From a virus: a DNA stretch of 64,000 nt. The notes under the pieces are model-generated. The model did no database searches. It was given only the letters and a program-made list of their open reading frames with translations, and was not told where the DNA came from. Positions 15,733 through 23,578 of the stretch are shown here, piece by piece (the first letter of the stretch is position 1; each line of letters begins with the position of its first letter). Made by a program: the position numbers and the translations under genes. The DNA is taken from IMG/VR virus record IMGVR_UViG_3300027741_000056, positions 1-64,000 of that record; one strand, given 5' to 3'.

Positions 15733-16232
15733 TAATAATCTCCTTGATCAGTAATTACTGGCAGTTCAGCAACACGACGTAGAGCAGCAACATATTCTTC
15801 AGATGTACCAGCAACAACGATAGTGTTATTAGTTATTGTACTAGTAGGCATGTTATCAAGACCCAATACTTTAGCACGCGCTTGAATAATCTTTAATGCT
15901 GTTTCTACGGCTTGCCTGTCACCATTAATGGCGTCTTGCCATACAGCGCTTTGCAACTCATCAAGCCGGTCCACTTCCATAGCCAGTAAAGACCTTTTGT
16001 GGCCAGCGTCTACTAAGTCTGCGGCTTCTTTTAAAGCATCAGAAATCAAAGTGTTTACGTTTCGCTCTGAAATTCCTAGGTGTTCTGCTATTGACCATAA
16101 AGAGCGACCTGATCTGCGCATTTCTAGTGCTTTTCTGGCTTTTTCGTTGCGTTCGTCTTGTAAAAGCGCCGCTGAAGTAACTTTTTTGGTTCTAGCTATT
16201 TCTTTAGTAACAGCCGCTTTTTTTACCGTCAT
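15732..16232 (-). CDS. Terminase small subunit-like protein
   Basis: 166 residues: basic N-terminus, a helix-turn-helix (SLWSIAEHLGISERNVNTLI, ~44-63), then LLAMEVDRLDELQSAVW and GDRQAVETALKIIQ...LLG-type helices. This combination is characteristic of actinophage small terminase or terminase-like DNA-binding proteins, which recognise the packaging site. It is far from, and opposite to, the large subunit at 27316, which is unusual. It could instead be a regulatory HTH protein of the same fold. Confidence 0.6.
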   Translation of the reverse strand: MTVKKAAVTKEIARTKKVTSAALLQDERNEKARKALEMRRSGRSLWSIAEHLGISERNVNTLISDALKEAADLVDAGHKRSLLAMEVDRLDELQSAVWQDAINGDRQAVETALKIIQARAKVLGLDNMPTSTITNNTIVVAGTSEEYVAALRRVAELPVITDQGDY

Positions 16233-16660
16233 TTCTTTCTCCTTCTAGGAGCTACAAAAGCTTTGTCGTCATAATCATCCATGGTTTTTTGCACGTTACC
16301 TTTATTGCGTGCTAAAGCCGCTCTTCGTTCAAAACTTGTAAAACCGCCCCATACACCAAAAGGCTCTTGTTTTTTTAAGGCTGTAATTAAACAGTCACGC
16401 TGAACATCACATAGTTTGCAAATAGATTTAGCATAATTTATTTGCTGTGAAGACATTGGCAAATCGGAGTGTCCATAAAATATTTCTGATGGCATTCCAA
16501 AGCAATAAGAATCGTCACGCCAATCTCTGCGTGCCGTATAGCGCCAAGCAAGTGGCGTCGATGGCGTCTTGAGGTTTTTTGAGTTGCTGGCAGGCGTCGT
16601 AATAATTGGGGTGTTTGGAAGCAAGCCATCTTGCGACAGCTTCTTTGTCCGATCTTCCAT
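16229..16660 (-). CDS. whiB: WhiB-family transcription regulator
   Basis: 143 residues with the four iron-sulphur ligands Cys53, Cys81, Cys84 and Cys90 and the GVWGGFTSFERR turn (102-113), both diagnostic of WhiB proteins, which are confined to Actinobacteria and their phages. They bind sigma factors; phage WhiB proteins can block host WhiB2. I chose ATG at 16660 (AGGCGG upstream); no in-frame start exists closer to the core, so its first ~48 residues overlap the RuvC-like gene in another frame. Confidence 0.88.
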   Translation of the reverse strand: MEDRTKKLSQDGLLPNTPIITTPASNSKNLKTPSTPLAWRYTARRDWRDDSYCFGMPSEIFYGHSDLPMSSQQINYAKSICKLCDVQRDCLITALKKQEPFGVWGGFTSFERRAALARNKGNVQKTMDDYDDKAFVAPRRRKK

Positions 16661-16982
16661 TACCAACTACCGCCTTTTTCCATGATGAAGGTCCAATAAA
16701 TATTACCTCTGATTCTACTCGCTGTGCTGCCACAGCCAAAGCACCGGCTACCATACCCATAGATATGCCCGTACGGATGTTGTGGCTAGCGCCCTGAATT
16801 GCTTGTTCAATAACAGTCAATTCAGGGCACGTAGCCCACATTAGGTTGGTTAACCAATCAGACAGGATTAATAGGTTTTTGACGTCATCTTTGCTGGTCA
16901 AAATGAGTTCTTCAAAAACCATGTGGCTAGGGTGTGCGAACGCAATTCGTCTTACACCATAGTCAACTCCTGCTGCATCCAT
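16515..16982 (-). CDS. RuvC-like Holliday junction resolvase
   Basis: 155 residues with an RNase H-type fold: GVDYG (Asp7), VIEQ (Glu59), then DAIDA (Asp139, Asp142), matching the four acidic RuvC catalytic residues. It would cut four-way junctions in concatemeric DNA before packaging. The loop IQGASHNIRTG also fits. Its C-terminal 146 nt overlap the WhiB gene. Ribosome site weak. Confidence 0.75.
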   Translation of the reverse strand: MDAAGVDYGVRRIAFAHPSHMVFEELILTSKDDVKNLLILSDWLTNLMWATCPELTVIEQAIQGASHNIRTGISMGMVAGALAVAAQRVESEVIFIGPSSWKKAVVGNGRSDKEAVARWLASKHPNYYDACQQLKKPQDAIDATCLALYGTQRLA

Positions 16983-16991
16983 GTATCATTT

Positions 16992-17072
16992 CTACCAGTT
17001 TTGTCGCTGAATGTACAACATGACACACAATAAGCCACTAAAGGCTATCAGTAGCATAATGTCTTTAATCAT
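16992..17072 (-). CDS. 26-residue hydrophobic peptide
   Basis: Encodes MIKDIMLLIAFSGLLCVMLY then IQRQNW. It overlaps the preceding stop by 4 bp (ATGA) and GGAG lies 6 nt upstream. The hydrophobic run is long enough to span a membrane. Many phages carry such micro-membrane proteins, but at this length chance cannot be excluded. Confidence 0.45.
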   Translation of the reverse strand: MIKDIMLLIAFSGLLCVMLYIQRQNW

Positions 17073-17272
17073 CGCTTTTCTCCGTCTGCTGGTGGCCCCC
17101 AAGACGACCAAGGGTTTGGGCGCCAAGCAACACGACAAATCTTGTTATCAAACATGGTGATAAGTAGTTCGCCGCCTTCTGGCACGGGTATTTGGTCATT
17201 TTCATCTAGGTTTACTACAAATGTAGAAACAACCTCTTCGTTAATCATCTTTTGTAGCCTCTCATCTAACAT
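17069..17272 (-). CDS. Small hypothetical protein
   Basis: 67 residues, beta-rich in the second half and ending in a Trp/Pro-rich tail (WRPNPWSSWGPPADG). Its ATG overlaps the upstream stop by 11 bp. No family recognised. Confidence 0.6.
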   Translation of the reverse strand: MLDERLQKMINEEVVSTFVVNLDENDQIPVPEGGELLITMFDNKICRVAWRPNPWSSWGPPADGEKR

Positions 17273-17453
17273 CAGTTGATTCTCCTAACTCACTTACTTG
17301 GGTTAACGCATCGCGATATCCCATGGCTATTACAGTGGCTATTTTTAGCCCATTTAATGTTCCGCCATAGTATTCACCTACATATGGCCCTGTTTCTTCA
17401 ATGTAATCGCTAATTTCTTGAGCAATTTTTTGACGAAACTGTTCTTCACTCAT
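17262..17453 (-). CDS. Small hypothetical protein
   Basis: 63 residues starting MSEEQFRQKIAQEIS. I chose the ATG at 17453 because it overlaps the upstream stop by 8 bp; ATG codons at 17471 and 17468 in the same frame are possible. Helical start and end with a Tyr/Gly-rich centre (GPYVGEYYGGTLNG). Resembles small phage proteins between replication genes; function unknown. Confidence 0.55.
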   Translation of the reverse strand: MSEEQFRQKIAQEISDYIEETGPYVGEYYGGTLNGLKIATVIAMGYRDALTQVSELGESTDVR

Positions 17454-17658
17454 CGTCTCTTGAGTCATCATTATCCATTTCATCTTCAGAAAATTCGGCG
17501 TTGCATTCCCAGCAATTTATGGGCAGTGCGCGGCCTTTTGAGTGGTGTCGTCGACAGTTAGCGTTTGCTTCATCGTCGATTATGATTTCTTGCTGATACT
17601 GAGAAGTTGTATTTACCGTTATGGTAATACTTTCGGGTTTGTTTGTTGATGTGCTCAC
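17446..17658 (-). CDS. Small acidic protein with one CxxC
   Basis: 70 residues read from GTG at 17658, which overlaps the nuclease stop (GTGA) and has GGAAAGAG upstream. A Thr/Ser-rich strand region is followed by NCWECNAEF near the C-terminus and a very acidic tail (DEMDNDDSRDDE). A single His/Cys cluster (CRRHH...CWEC) might bind zinc. Unknown role. Confidence 0.55.
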   Translation of the reverse strand: MSTSTNKPESITITVNTTSQYQQEIIIDDEANANCRRHHSKGRALPINCWECNAEFSEDEMDNDDSRDDE

Positions 17659-18425
17659 GCTAACTCTTTCCATTGTGCTGTTGGGCAAGATTCTTTGAAA
17701 TCACAATAATTGTAATTACTGCCTTTTTTAGTTAGACATGTTTCTAGCATGACTGGCAGTTCTTTAATAGCAATGTGATTGTGTAGTGATTCCATGAGCA
17801 GTTCTAGTGTGTCATCGACCTCTTGCATTCTAGCTACTCGAAATTCTTTCCAGATAGCGTGCTCGCGGTTTTCGTACACGATAGAAAAATGGCTTAGATC
17901 AAGTGCTTTCATGTAAGCGTGCGTTTGCATAAGGTGTGGAAATAGAGGTGAGTTTTGTTTTAGTACATCTCGCCATTTGTTGCTGTTTACTGTTTTTAAT
18001 TCCCACCCTGAGCCGTCACTGATTACGCCGTCCATAGCGCCTTTTACTAGCCAAGGATTGTACTCAACTTGAACCTCTATGTCAGCCAACCAACCTTGAG
18101 ATAGGCCGGCAAGTTGCCATCTGTAATGCCCCCACGTTCCAGCGTTCATTACGTCAAAACTGCCGTCTGAAGGGGTAAGTTTTTCTTCCCCTAAATACGA
18201 CAATAGATGCTTACGTTGGCAGGAATCACCGATAAGCGATGGTCTAATGCGACCTGCTCCGCTGGTTCGTGAGTTGTCAAACGAATCGTTATGCATTACT
18301 TCTTGCAAACGAGCAAATGCTTCTGGCGTTATGACTGAACCGCTTTCACGCCATTTGCTCATGCCAAATGTGACAGGCATGTCGTTATTGCCCATCACAC
18401 TTTTTAGTAGGTTAACCATGTTCAT
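17655..18425 (-). CDS. Cas4/RecB-type PD-(D/E)XK exonuclease
   Basis: 256 residues. Cys69 (GDSCQRK) with Cys230, Cys241 and Cys247 form the four-Cys Fe-S signature of Cas4/AddB-type nucleases; Asp132 (GAMDG) and Glu142-x-Lys144 (WELKT) are the catalytic metal and lysine residues. It would degrade or resect DNA ends during recombination or replication. Overlaps the DnaE gene by 4 bp, so it is part of the replication operon. Confidence 0.85.
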   Translation of the reverse strand: MNMVNLLKSVMGNNDMPVTFGMSKWRESGSVITPEAFARLQEVMHNDSFDNSRTSGAGRIRPSLIGDSCQRKHLLSYLGEEKLTPSDGSFDVMNAGTWGHYRWQLAGLSQGWLADIEVQVEYNPWLVKGAMDGVISDGSGWELKTVNSNKWRDVLKQNSPLFPHLMQTHAYMKALDLSHFSIVYENREHAIWKEFRVARMQEVDDTLELLMESLHNHIAIKELPVMLETCLTKKGSNYNYCDFKESCPTAQWKELA

Positions 18426-21067
18426 GATTCTTCTCTTTCTAAGCCGATTAAAGCACCGGCATCAAATAGCGCAGCGACAATACCGCCACATGCTGATGGT
18501 GTGTGACCTAGCCCAAGTGATTTTGCACCTGTGACTCTTCTTCCGCTTACTTTTCGTGCTAAATCATCAAGTGAAGTGTATGGTGCATGTCTGACAATCT
18601 CCTCTGCGGCTTTTGTGCCTACGTTCTTAATAGAGGTTAATCCTTTACGGATTGCGTTTTGTTTGATGTCAGCCGAGTAACCTTCTTGTGATCTATTTAC
18701 ATGTGGGGGTCTTATTTGTACTCCTGCTTCTCTAGCTGCTTTAAGGTAAAGCGGTTCTTGTTTTGCGCCTGTGTAGGAATGTAGCATTCCTGCCCAAAAC
18801 GCTGCTGGGTGGTGCACTGAATAGTAACCAGTTATGTATGCTAAGACACCGTATGCTGTTGCATGTGCTTTGTTAAACCCATAGCCAGCGTATGCCTCAA
18901 GCGCTTCTTCTAGCCATGCCAAGTCATGAATGTTCATGCCTTTGGCTAATGCTAGTTCGCGTACACGCTTAAGTAGTTCTACCAATTCATCTCTTGCATC
19001 ACCAACATTGGCGTTAGATGCTTTAATGACTTTGCGCATGCGTTCAATTTCTTCAGCGTCCAAACCAATATTGCGCATAACACCAATAACTTGTTCTTGG
19101 TATAAAAGCACGCCGTATGTGTCTTTGGTCTCATCAGAAATAATTGCGTGACGTTGCGGTACTGGCTCTACTCTTTGCCTACGGTAAATGAAATCGTCAG
19201 TAGCGCCTGACTCCATAGTTGCAGGTCTAAACAGCGCCATAGCAGCAATAACATCAGCAATCTTTGTAGGCTTTAACCTACGAACACCACTGCGGCTAGA
19301 ACCGCCTTCCAACTGAAACATACCAACCGTATTGCCTTTAGACATAGCACTATATACAGAACGATCATTAAGCGGAATGTCTTCAGGATTTACGCCTGAA
19401 TACTCACTCATAATACGCAAAGCAGTTAGTGTTTTAAGGCCTAGCAAATCAAGTTTTACTAAACCTAAACGCTCAACATCATCTTTATCAAACGATGTCA
19501 CCATAGTTTTACTTGAAGCAACATATTGCAGCGGGACCACAGATGCGGCTTCTGCGCTAGGTGCAACAAGTAATCCAGCAGCATGGACGCCATAGCCCAA
19601 GAATGCTTTCTTGTTTGCTAAACCTTTTAGTGCATTCCATTGATACGTAGTTAAAGGTATGTCAGGGTCTGCGCCAAGTTTTCTTGCACGCATTTTCCAT
19701 CGAACCATAAGGCTACCTTTTTGGTCATTTTCATCATCATCTAGACCCATTTGTAGCCAAGTGCTGATGTTAACAACGTGAAAGTTATCTCTAAGCCAGT
19801 TAACTACCTCATCTCGACGGTCATGCTCAACATCAATATCGATATCTGGTGGCTTAGTCCGGTCTTTTGATAAAAATCGGTCAAACCTTAATCCCCAAAC
19901 AATTGGATCAAAAGATGTGATGCCTAATAGCCAACAAAGTAGCGAACCAGATGCTGAACCACGAACGTTATAATTGATTTTGTTTTCGTCCATGTATCTG
20001 CAAACAGCAGCAGTAAATACTAAATAGCCTGAAAAACCAGCATTTGTAATAACATCTAATTCTTCATAGATACGGTCTAAGTAAGCCTTTTTCTTGCTTG
20101 GCTTTAACTTTCCTGTTTCTATTTTGTAATCTAATGATTTTAAACTTACTTCTGCTAGTTCTTTTTCAGGATTTCCAGTAACTGTCGTGTCAGGTACTTT
20201 AAGCGAAAAAGTATCCAACTCTGGAATTACTACTTTTGCTTTAGACAACAAATCATCAAGCCCTTGCATTCCTGCGTTAAAAATTGCTGGGGCGTGGTGT
20301 TCTTTCATCCATTGTGTATCTACCATGTGGTACCCATCACCAGGAAACAGCGCATCCTCTGGGTCTTCTGACCAAGATACAAGCTCTTTCATGGTGTCAT
20401 GCAGTACACGATCAGACTCTTCTACATAATGCGAGTCTTGCGTAATAATCACCGGTAGACCGTGCTTTTGTGCAATGCGCCATTGAAGGTTTGAGTGCAG
20501 GTCGCTATCTTGACCATCTAAATAGATTGCGTGGTTTTGTATTTCTACATAAAGACCTGAACCAAACCAGCCAGCCATACTCATAAGTAGGTTATCTGTA
20601 ATCTTGTCGATGTCTGCATTTGGTGTTTTTAGTGTTTCAGACAAGACACCAAACCAACAGCCGGTCATTGCTGCAATGCCATCTAATCTTCCGTCTTCAG
20701 CAGCTTGTGCTAAGTCCGCAAAGTCTAGAATTGGCTTGTATTTGAACTGTTGGTGTGACTGCGTAACAAGCCCGGAAAGGTTGCGATAGCCTCTTTCACT
20801 TGTTGCAAGCATACCTAAGTGCATAGTGTCTGGGCGTTTTTGTTCTCTGTTAACTGCGATGTATGCTTCAACACCAGGCAAAGGCAATATTCCGGCTTTT
20901 CTGCAACCTGTATAAAGTTGCACAGAGCCAGCCATTGTTCCATGATCTGTTAACCCAAGAGCAGGGTATTCTAACTCTTTGGCTTTATTGACTATTGCAT
21001 CGACGGTTGGCAGAGCATCTTTAACAGAGTAGCGACTGTGTGTGTGTGCACTCCAAAACGTGCTCAT
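18422..21067 (-). CDS. dnaE: Replicative DNA polymerase III alpha subunit (DnaE-type)
   Basis: 881 residues, shorter than host DnaE (about 1150) mainly at the C-terminus. N-terminal PHP domain: AHTHSRYSV (His8, His10), LTDHG (41-44), PGVEAYI. Polymerase core: VRGSASGSL near 365 and PDIDIDVE near 405-412 with the catalytic aspartates. A helix-hairpin-helix segment lies near 800-850. AGGAG precedes the ATG. With the phage primase, helicase and SSB it would give a largely self-sufficient fork. Family-C polymerases occur in several actinophage groups. Confidence 0.93.
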   Translation of the reverse strand: MSTFWSAHTHSRYSVKDALPTVDAIVNKAKELEYPALGLTDHGTMAGSVQLYTGCRKAGILPLPGVEAYIAVNREQKRPDTMHLGMLATSERGYRNLSGLVTQSHQQFKYKPILDFADLAQAAEDGRLDGIAAMTGCWFGVLSETLKTPNADIDKITDNLLMSMAGWFGSGLYVEIQNHAIYLDGQDSDLHSNLQWRIAQKHGLPVIITQDSHYVEESDRVLHDTMKELVSWSEDPEDALFPGDGYHMVDTQWMKEHHAPAIFNAGMQGLDDLLSKAKVVIPELDTFSLKVPDTTVTGNPEKELAEVSLKSLDYKIETGKLKPSKKKAYLDRIYEELDVITNAGFSGYLVFTAAVCRYMDENKINYNVRGSASGSLLCWLLGITSFDPIVWGLRFDRFLSKDRTKPPDIDIDVEHDRRDEVVNWLRDNFHVVNISTWLQMGLDDDENDQKGSLMVRWKMRARKLGADPDIPLTTYQWNALKGLANKKAFLGYGVHAAGLLVAPSAEAASVVPLQYVASSKTMVTSFDKDDVERLGLVKLDLLGLKTLTALRIMSEYSGVNPEDIPLNDRSVYSAMSKGNTVGMFQLEGGSSRSGVRRLKPTKIADVIAAMALFRPATMESGATDDFIYRRQRVEPVPQRHAIISDETKDTYGVLLYQEQVIGVMRNIGLDAEEIERMRKVIKASNANVGDARDELVELLKRVRELALAKGMNIHDLAWLEEALEAYAGYGFNKAHATAYGVLAYITGYYSVHHPAAFWAGMLHSYTGAKQEPLYLKAAREAGVQIRPPHVNRSQEGYSADIKQNAIRKGLTSIKNVGTKAAEEIVRHAPYTSLDDLARKVSGRRVTGAKSLGLGHTPSACGGIVAALFDAGALIGLEREES

Positions 21068-21089
21068 TATTTCTCCTGAAATATGTAGA

Positions 21090-21124
21090 CAACAAAGGAG
21101 GCTGCCCCGCAGGACAGCCCCCTT
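21090..21124 (-). terminator. Terminator-like hairpin between SSB and polymerase genes
   Basis: Segment 21095-21124 folds into an interrupted hairpin (AAGG, GGCTG and CC paired with GG, CAGCC and CCTT, GCA loop) followed on the minus strand by UUUGUUG. It would lower polymerase expression relative to the SSB gene upstream. Confidence 0.6.
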
Positions 21125-21135
21125 CGTAGTTATGA

Positions 21136-22038
21136 TTAAACGTTGTGCGCTTCGGCAAGTGCAATCAACGCAGAGCGTGTGGACCGTGGCGGAATAGAAA
21201 CATTAGCCTTAGTCAACAGTGTCTTAAGACGCACATCAGAAATAGATGCATACTTGTTATCATCTGCAGATTCAGTCTCAATGACTGCTTCTTCGTATGA
21301 TTCAACAACATCGTATTCTTCATCTGCGATAGTTGTTTCAATGTGCGTAGATGAGAGACTGCGAACAAACTCTTCAACATCCTTGCGAACGGAAGCAAAT
21401 ACTTCAACCAAATCGTACGGTTCAGGTAGTTCAACCGGTGGTTCGTCCTTGATTTGCTTAACGCTCAAGGTAGTGCTCAAGCCAGTTCCACTGACAGTAA
21501 GTGCCCACGGATGAGTTGTGCAAGAGAAGTTCTCGTCAACATCCTTGTATGTGTTAAAAGCCTTAAACAAGTCTCTTGCTCGCGCAGCGCTCATCTTAAG
21601 AATGACATGCTTACCTTCTTCAGTAAGAATGTTTACAGCAACCTTGTCTTGGCCTTTAACACGACCATCTGCAGGTGGGAACCTTAGTGATGGCACAACA
21701 AGTTCAAGTAGAGGGTCAGTGCCTCGTGGGGCATATTGACGAAGCCTTTCGCCTGTTTCAGGGTCTTCAACAATAACTTGGTCGTTGACTGGGAACTCTC
21801 GGCAACCTGGTGGGAGTTGGAAACCTCCACGCAGACCGTCAAAAGCTGCAACTTCACGGTAAATGTACCATCCGTGATCTTCAGCCATTGTTTCTTTGTC
21901 TGTCAAGAAACGAACAATGGTTGTGCCCTTTTCAAGGCGGTAGATAGGACGGTAATTGCTGTTATTCTTTTGCGGCTGAGCGTATCCATCGATACCGGCC
22001 AGCAACATGTCTTCGTCGATGTTGTAATCAATCGGCAT
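21136..22038 (-). CDS. Putative single-stranded DNA-binding protein
   Basis: 300 residues from ATG 22038, with AAAGGAG upstream. Residues 30-45 (YRPIYRLEKGTTIVRFL) and the beta-rich middle resemble phage ssDNA-binding proteins found between helicase and polymerase genes; the region before the end is strongly acidic, as in many SSBs, but it finishes with a small SAP/Rho-N-like segment (LKTLLTKANVSIPPRSTR). Placement in the fork operon supports the call; sequence evidence alone is modest. Confidence 0.5.
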   Translation of the reverse strand: MPIDYNIDEDMLLAGIDGYAQPQKNNSNYRPIYRLEKGTTIVRFLTDKETMAEDHGWYIYREVAAFDGLRGGFQLPPGCREFPVNDQVIVEDPETGERLRQYAPRGTDPLLELVVPSLRFPPADGRVKGQDKVAVNILTEEGKHVILKMSAARARDLFKAFNTYKDVDENFSCTTHPWALTVSGTGLSTTLSVKQIKDEPPVELPEPYDLVEVFASVRKDVEEFVRSLSSTHIETTIADEEYDVVESYEEAVIETESADDNKYASISDVRLKTLLTKANVSIPPRSTRSALIALAEAHNV

Positions 22039-22039
22039 G

Positions 22040-22327
22040 TTAACCAATCTCCTTTGCTTTCTTTGCTTGTAACGCGGCTTCACGCTTAGCGTCAATGATG
22101 GCTGCCAAGTTTTCGGCAGTTTGGAATGCAGTGCCTAGCGCAATTGATTGCGCACGATCACTGGCTTCGTCGGATGTTTCTTCTGGCAATACAGCAATAC
22201 ATGCTTCTGCAGTTGCCCATTGTGTCTGCCCATTCACCAAAAAGGTATGGGTAACTTTTACTGTTACTTTATCGCCGTCGCTAATGGGGATGGGCGCGTA
22301 AACATCGTCATCTTGCTCGTTACTCAT
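22040..22327 (-). CDS. Hypothetical replication-operon protein
   Basis: 95 residues: a beta-rich first half (KVTVKVTHTFLVNG) and a helical second half ending in AKREAALQAKKAKEIG. ATG at 22327 overlaps the upstream stop by 8 bp. It ends 1 bp before the SSB-like gene. No family recognised. Confidence 0.6.
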   Translation of the reverse strand: MSNEQDDDVYAPIPISDGDKVTVKVTHTFLVNGQTQWATAEACIAVLPEETSDEASDRAQSIALGTAFQTAENLAAIIDAKREAALQAKKAKEIG

Positions 22328-22742
22328 TTGTATCTTCTTCCGTGTTTGTGACTTCACTGATTGATAGCCACGGCTTGCGCGGTTTAATCATAATGATTTT
22401 GTTAGCCAGGTCAGACTCTAAACCACCATTAGTTACTATACGGTTAAATGACGTTTTGTCCAACACAGACTTGGTTACTTTTGAATACAATTCTGGCGCT
22501 TCTGCTTTTAGCACCGCTAGGTCAACGTCAAAAGTTTCACTGCGCATTACTTTTGCTTTGAATTGTCGACTATCAATCTCAAACTCAACCTTGTCAAAAG
22601 TATCGGCTAGTTGTTCTTGAATGTCTTCAATTTCATGCTCAATCTCGGCCTTGCGTGATTTGAGCTGGAGCAAGCGGTAAAGATCTGCTGTTAGTTCTTC
22701 ATCCGCTTTTGCTATTTCTTCTGTGTCAATAATATTTGACAT
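22320..22742 (-). CDS. Coiled-coil protein (siphovirus Gp157-like?)
   Basis: 140 residues: a long Glu/Lys-rich coiled coil (residues 5-55) followed by a compact alpha/beta part (SRQFKAKVMRSETFDVD, then LYSKVTKSVLDKTSFNRIV). This layout is common for Gp157-type and other recombination-associated phage proteins, but I see no diagnostic motif. It lies between primase and SSB-like genes. Confidence 0.55.
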   Translation of the reverse strand: MSNIIDTEEIAKADEELTADLYRLLQLKSRKAEIEHEIEDIQEQLADTFDKVEFEIDSRQFKAKVMRSETFDVDLAVLKAEAPELYSKVTKSVLDKTSFNRIVTNGGLESDLANKIIMIKPRKPWLSISEVTNTEEDTNE

Positions 22743-22750
22743 CTCTCTCC

Positions 22751-23575
22751 TTAACTGTGTTTTTTGTATGTGCTATTGGTTATTAAGCTGCGAATACTAG
22801 TGATTCTGTCACCTACTTTTATTTCGCCAGGATCGTTTCCACCTACTGTAGACCAGTGGTGTGACAAAACTGGGGAAATGTCGTTCAGTTGGTGTTTTGC
22901 TCTTTGAGCCGCACCCCAACCAGCCGTGTCATCATCAAAAGCAGCAATTACTACCTTTGGTGATAAATCTGCAATCATTTGTACTTGTGGCGCATGTAGA
23001 CCAGAGCCAAAACAACCTAGTACAGTCCAGTGGTCTGGTATGCCGGATTGGTCTAAAGCCATCACATCAGCTGCTCCTTCAACAAGCACGACTACTCTTG
23101 ATGGCTTGTATTCGCCATAAAAAGTTGCTGATGTACGTACACCGTATGGGTATTTGTATTTGGCTTTTTCATCCTCATGCCTAGTAACAACACCAATAAG
23201 TTCATTGTTTTGATTTCTTATTGGATATGTTGGTGAACCATCAAGATAATTTGTTCCGCATCTGTGTTTAGTTGCAGTCTCAATACCAAACCTTTTTACC
23301 CAGTATGGGCTTGGGCTGTGTGCATCAAATACATCAAGCCATGCTTCTGAATAGATACGTGGTGGTACATCACCTGCAAGTACGCGAATAATGTCTTCTA
23401 CAGTTGGTACATAGCCTTCTGTAGTTCCGTGTGCTTTACATGCATGGCAATACCACACACCTTTGCCAACATTTACGGATGCTGATGCATTACCGTCATC
23501 GTGTACAGGGCAACAGAATGATCTCTCTAATCCTCTTCCTGTAGATAGAGCCTCATCTAGTGTTATTCGTTTCAT
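22751..23575 (-). CDS. DnaG-type primase (zinc finger plus Toprim)
   Basis: 274 residues. CHC2-type zinc finger at the start: CCPVHDD (Cys22, His25) with YCHAC (Cys43, Cys46). Toprim core: VLVEGAADVMAL (~163-174) and AFDDDTAG (~212-219). It makes RNA primers for lagging-strand synthesis. Shorter than host DnaG because the helicase-interacting C-terminal domain is missing; the helicase gene lies directly upstream. Confidence 0.9.
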   Translation of the reverse strand: MKRITLDEALSTGRGLERSFCCPVHDDGNASASVNVGKGVWYCHACKAHGTTEGYVPTVEDIIRVLAGDVPPRIYSEAWLDVFDAHSPSPYWVKRFGIETATKHRCGTNYLDGSPTYPIRNQNNELIGVVTRHEDEKAKYKYPYGVRTSATFYGEYKPSRVVVLVEGAADVMALDQSGIPDHWTVLGCFGSGLHAPQVQMIADLSPKVVIAAFDDDTAGWGAAQRAKHQLNDISPVLSHHWSTVGGNDPGEIKVGDRITSIRSLITNSTYKKHS

Positions 23576-23578
23576 TTC

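Noticed and set aside
16515-16982. Frameshift joining the RuvC-like gene and WhiB
   Set aside because: WhiB is in the +1 frame, no slippery sequence is seen, and each has its own domain completeness.
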